Shown here: in pieces, positions 59,521 to 64,000 of the stretch
Position numbering within the stretch: the first letter of the stretch is position 1
How the letters are laid out: each line of letters begins with the position of its first letter
Assembly: GCF_019399895.1 (NCBI RefSeq)
Contig: NC_091887.1
Span: 1,364,001-1,428,000 of the forward strand
DNA: 64,000 bases
Source of the DNA: Cardiocondyla obscurior
Lineage: Eukaryota > Arthropoda > Insecta > Hymenoptera > Formicidae
Direction: 5' to 3'
Notes under the pieces: generated by a model
What the model saw: the letters and a program-made list of their open reading frames with translations, nothing else
The model's database searches: none
What the model was told of the DNA's origin: nothing
Translations under genes and position numbers: made by a program

Positions 59521-62500
59521 GTAGCCGCGTGTCAGTACGCCGCGGGATCGTGTATTCCCCCGGTGGTGGAATGTTCGATAAGGAGAAACGGTAGCGGCGT
59601 CCTGGCGGTGGCCAAGATCGACGTAAAGCGTCGCGGAGGTAGACACGCTGGATTAAAGGACAGAATCGGTGAGCGTACGACAAGCGATCGCGATACCGCG
59701 AGAGCTTTTGATCCACCGCTCCGATTTTGAGTTCTGCGCGCGGCGGGTTAAAAATCGCACAGACGAAAAATAAGATCCAAGCCAAGGTTCGAATTAAATC
59801 GGTCCCCAAAGTTGCGACTTTAAAATCAATCTTCCGTCTCCCAACGTAATCCGCGAGGTCTCACGGCAAAACAGAATGAGCCCGAGGAATGTCGAAAACT
59901 TTCGGCCGGATAGAACGACCGGCGGGAGGATCCCGGCGACGCGCGGAGCGACAACGAACTCGATTAATCGTAGAAGACATTAGTGAAACGAGCGTGACAG
60001 CACCGTTGCGCGAGATGAAGCATAATTCTACTTCCTGCGTTATTGGGGGCGTGGTGATTGCGGCAATTTGTGAATTCCTGAATTTTTAACGTAAGTCCGT
60101 ACTCCGCCGCTCCTCTCGAGCCTCCCCCTCCTCGTTCTCGCGTCGCATTCAATCAGTATTACAACTAATCGAGAATAAATTTACCGCCGACGCTTTCTCG
60201 CGTAGCGTGAACAATCGTGCGAAAAAAAATTTCTGTTACGAGTCCGGAAAGATAGTAATTTACGAAATACCTAAACTATAAATAGATTGATTTATGACGG
60301 CAATTAACGGCGTAAAAATTTTACCGAGTGCGCCTCACAATTTTTCCGCCGCCTTCGGAGTTTAATAATCCGAATTGCATTACGAGAATTAACCCACAGC
60401 GAAGGCTGGAGATGGTACTAATCGAATTACATTTCTCTACATGGTACAACGATAACAATACTTTTTATCTTATCATTACACTGTATAATATCGGTTTTAT
60501 ATTAGTCTGCTTTTAATTCGACATATATAAACGGCTGTTTATTCCCAATCTCCAGTAAAAATCTACATTTCTAACATAACTTAAATTTCTTTCTTTTTTT
60601 TTTTTTAATGCTTGCACTGTTCTTCTCCGTTCTTACTCTCTTTTTGATGGACCTACTCCTCGAAAGGATATCCGATAAAGAGAAACGATTATAACGAGAA
60701 ACTACCACTTTGTAACGTGCCGCGGAGGCCGATTAATCGCGGAGAATCTGCTGGTACCGTTGCACGAAATCTGTGTAATTTGTAAACTTTTTTACCGTCC
60801 GCAAATGTATAATTTGATTCGGTTTAATCTCCGTCTGGAACGCGACGCAGCCGGGACCGTCAGCGAGTACTTATTACTGTGTAGGGGAAAGTGGAAATAA
60901 AACGTAACAGTCTTTAGATCCGATCGGTTTTTGTTAAGTCAGGAATAAGAATCATTTCGCGGGAAGTTATCCAAGTAAAGAACGAGAATTTTTTTTTTAT
61001 ATCTACGTATCTAGAATTACTCTACGCGCAGGAAATATATTCGAAGATTAGCAAAGTATTGATTAAAACACTGTTCGTTAAAGAAAAAAAAAAAAAAATA
61101 TATATATATATTAATTGCATTAGATATATAATTCGGCAAATAATTTTACAAATAACATTACAGGAAAATAATTAAAAACGTTCTTAACATTTTAATAAAG
61201 TCGTTTCTTATCAGATTATTATACGTTAGCAATTATTAGTACTGCGGATAATAATATTAATACTGCGGTTATTTTTCCTTCGATTTTGAGCAAATTGAAT
61301 AACTATTTGGAATATTTTTGTTATATTTAATATGCATGGTGACACAAAATCGTTTCGCGCGGCGATAAAAGACAATATTGTAATTATACATATACCGCGT
61401 TATAATTACCCGCGATTTAACATTTAGCAGAACATAGTAACGACCGAAAGTGACAAGCGGCCAGACGCGCGTGTTATCATTTTATTAACGGATGTCGTTG
61501 TCCAAGCGATAAGGCTGCCGGGCGATTAAGAGACGGCTCTGATTAGTTATTAAAGCGACGATGGAAACTGCTCCAGCGAAGCGGTTTCTGCGTAGGGTTT
61601 GGATTTGTTCGTTTACTAATTTCGTGCTAATGAGTGGCGTGCCGCGCTGATCGGTCCGCACCTTAACGATTATCCTTCTATTGCTCCTTCCGTTCCTTCT
61701 GGGAACGCCTAACGGAATAAATCACGCATATACACACGTGCAGTCGGCCTTAAATAAAACAAAAAAAAAAGTAAACCAACAAAAGAACCCCCCAAAAAAA
61801 GTAAAAAAAAAAAAAAAAAAAATATTCTTCATTGAGATATTTCAGGTAACGGACAGGAGGAAATTGCGGGATTTTCTTGACGAGCGATGTCTCTCGATCC
61901 ACGACAAATTAACCCCCTCCGTGTCACATTGTATCTAACGTGTGGCAGATATATGTGCAATAACTGGTTTTAATCGCCGGGTTTCGTGTTTTGCCCCAGT
62001 TCCTCTCCCCCGCCCCTTCCGTATCGCGAAACGGGACCGAGAAGCGTCGATGCACCGTACCGGCCTCCGGTGTATGATAATCTACCCTATTATGTATAAG
62101 CATTCGGTGAATATCGTTAAGTTTTAACGATCCGCCTTATGGAATGTCACGCGTCGCGTCCTTCAAGTCGCCTGGCTATCACTTTCTACCTTTCGGTCTT
62201 TTTCTTTCTTTCTCTCTTTCTCTCCTTGTCTTGTTCATCTCGCGCTGTCTTTTTTTTTTTTTCCTTTTTATCTTTGCGACGCACAGCCGTTCGCCGGTAA
62301 TTATCGTGGAAAGCGTGGAAAGTTGTAAACTTTAACGATTGTCTCTAAACGGCTCGTAAAACGTGCGTTAACGAATTTGCGAAACTGGAATCCATCATCG
62401 GAGGCATAAATCGTCAACCTGCGAGTGCGCACGGCCGGGGCAGGCATGGAAAGTGTCGCGACTTGGCGGCGGAAAATTTTCTCGAGGTCAGGTCTCCTCG

Positions 62501-64000
62501 TTCTCGTATAAACCCTCGCAGTGCGCGAACGAAATCTTAAAGCCGCAAAAGGACGACGCTGCATCTTTGATAAGAGTTTCAAGATCTTTCTCAAACCCTC
62601 CCGCAAACCGACATTAATAATAAGATGATGTCCCGCGCGCTGATAAGATAGAAAGCGTCTTTGGGCCGGAGAGAGCCCCCGATCAAATATGGAAAGAAAA
62701 TCTACAGAGGAAATGTGATATCAATTTGTTACAATACTTAATTATTTCATTCCTCGACATGCCAAGCTTTTAGATTATTTTTCTGCCAAATTTTGCAAGA
62801 AGAAAAATACTTAATGATTACCACCGTTTGTTGTAAAAAATAATATTACAAACGAAAAAATATCGCGGATAGATAACTATTTTATAATTTTTCTCGTCTT
62901 TCAGTTGAAGTACTGAAAAGATAACATTGTAGTTTTTATTGTGTATCGCGGGATGCAGTCTCTTAATAGCGGTAATTTTATTGGTTTATTGTGCCAAAGA
63001 AATTTCGATATTCTCTAATGGAAGCCTGAGGAAAGAGCTGAAATTCTACGGGTCATTAAAATCGCTCGTAAATTCACTGGAAAATGAAAAAAAAAAAAAA
63101 AATATTTCGACCATTTCTCTTTTTTAACCCTTTACTGTTAACCATAAATATCTATTTCCGTAACAAAAGAAGAAAAAAATTAGATAGTATATAATTACGT
63201 GTCAAATATTGCATAATAAACACGAACCTCCGTTACAGAATTGGTTATTCTCGTAAAAGAAAATTTTTTTTATACGAAAAGAAAACGTATATATTTCGTT
63301 TAAATTTTAAATTGCATAAATACGAACACGCGCAGCATCACTTTCGTATGTAAAAATTTTTCATGCAAGTTTAAAATAAAATTCCTCGTTAATAAGCCTT
63401 CAAAAGCAGAAATTTCGAGTTAACTGCGACAAGTATAAAAAAAATTTATATATATAAATAAAATAAAAAACAAAGGAAGAAAGAAAAAGGAATAACGCTA
63501 CATTTTTTCCCTTAAACAGAAAAGAAAGCCTAACCAGTATTAAGGATAACCGATAACGGTAATCTGTAAAAAGGAGAATGCCAAAGTGCGACGAATCAAT
63601 TTTTACGGTTATTTTTTTCGAAACGTGTTTAAACAGCGTTTACCTATGCTCCAAATAATGGGACCACTATTTTCCGGAAATTGACGCGTGTCCTAAACGT
63701 AAAGAAATGTTGCACGTCTTAATATTAACGTCATAAATCAGTTTACTTATTTAGAGACCCTTCAGAGAGGAGTAAAAAGACGATAGAAAAGAACTGAAAT
63801 CAGCCTCAACAAAAAAAAAAAAAAAAGAAAAAAAGGAAGAGATTCTTGGCGCCTGCTATTTATGATAGATATATAAAAATATCAATATTCAAGGGACGTG
63901 ACATGTGCTCTTCGTTCTACGAGGTACAGATACGTTACCGATTATGTCGAAGGTGTCGAAGAATCGGCAAACAAATTACAATCGGCCCATCCCAGCCTAA
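59521..64000. other. No gene recognised; AT-rich towards the end
   Basis: CpG-rich until about 60.1 kb, then mostly AT-rich with A runs (for example 61083-61098 and 61803-61822). Isolated acceptor-like sites (61846 region, 62904 region) have no matching open exon and donor. No RNA gene or repeat family recognised. Confidence 0.5.

Overview
This is eukaryotic nuclear DNA, almost certainly from an insect. The genes are split by introns with GT-AG borders, homopolymer and dinucleotide tracts are dense, and there is no operon structure. The two recognisable proteins are RRP15 and a Rotund/Squeeze-type zinc finger protein. The CpG-rich yet patchy composition and the very long introns fit a hymenopteran such as an ant, but that is inference. 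More than 95% of the window is non-coding as far as I can see.

Layout. 1-1.5 kb is AT-rich flank. 1.6-2.9 kb holds a compact four-exon minus-strand gene for ribosome-biogenesis factor RRP15. Its upstream CpG-rich region (3.2-3.4 kb) carries NRF1-like, CTCGCGAG and YY1-like motifs and looks like a divergent housekeeping promoter. On the other side of it a plus-strand exon-like region runs to a strong splice donor at 4095. 4.1-13.8 kb has no recognisable gene and is rich in simple repeats. The minus-strand gene of the Rotund/Squeeze (rn/sqz) C2H2 family occupies 13.8-32.15 kb as two coding exons separated by a 17-kb intron. 32.2-33.6 kb, upstream of it, is CpG-rich with GAC/GTC repeats. 33.7-64 kb shows no protein I recognise.

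The most unusual structure is a plus-strand spliced cassette present twice, at 17619-18087 (inside the rn intron, antisense) and 44455-44916 (12 kb upstream of rn). Each copy has a ~300-bp exon, a ~117-bp intron and an exactly 44-bp exon, with both exons and all splice sites conserved. The second copy is preceded by another exon (44230-44357) whose 3' end is related to the 3' end of the 300-bp exon. A plus-strand exon at 31302-31383 joins in frame to the 44-bp exon. I read these as pieces of one plus-strand transcription unit that overlaps rn in antisense. It may be a long non-coding RNA, a set of alternative 5' exons, or the N-terminus of a protein I do not recognise; one copy carries a stop in the best shared frame.

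The two firm genes are not functionally linked: RRP15 acts in nucleolar 60S assembly, and Rn/Sqz is a developmental transcription factor. No tRNA, rRNA, CRISPR or intact transposon was recognised.
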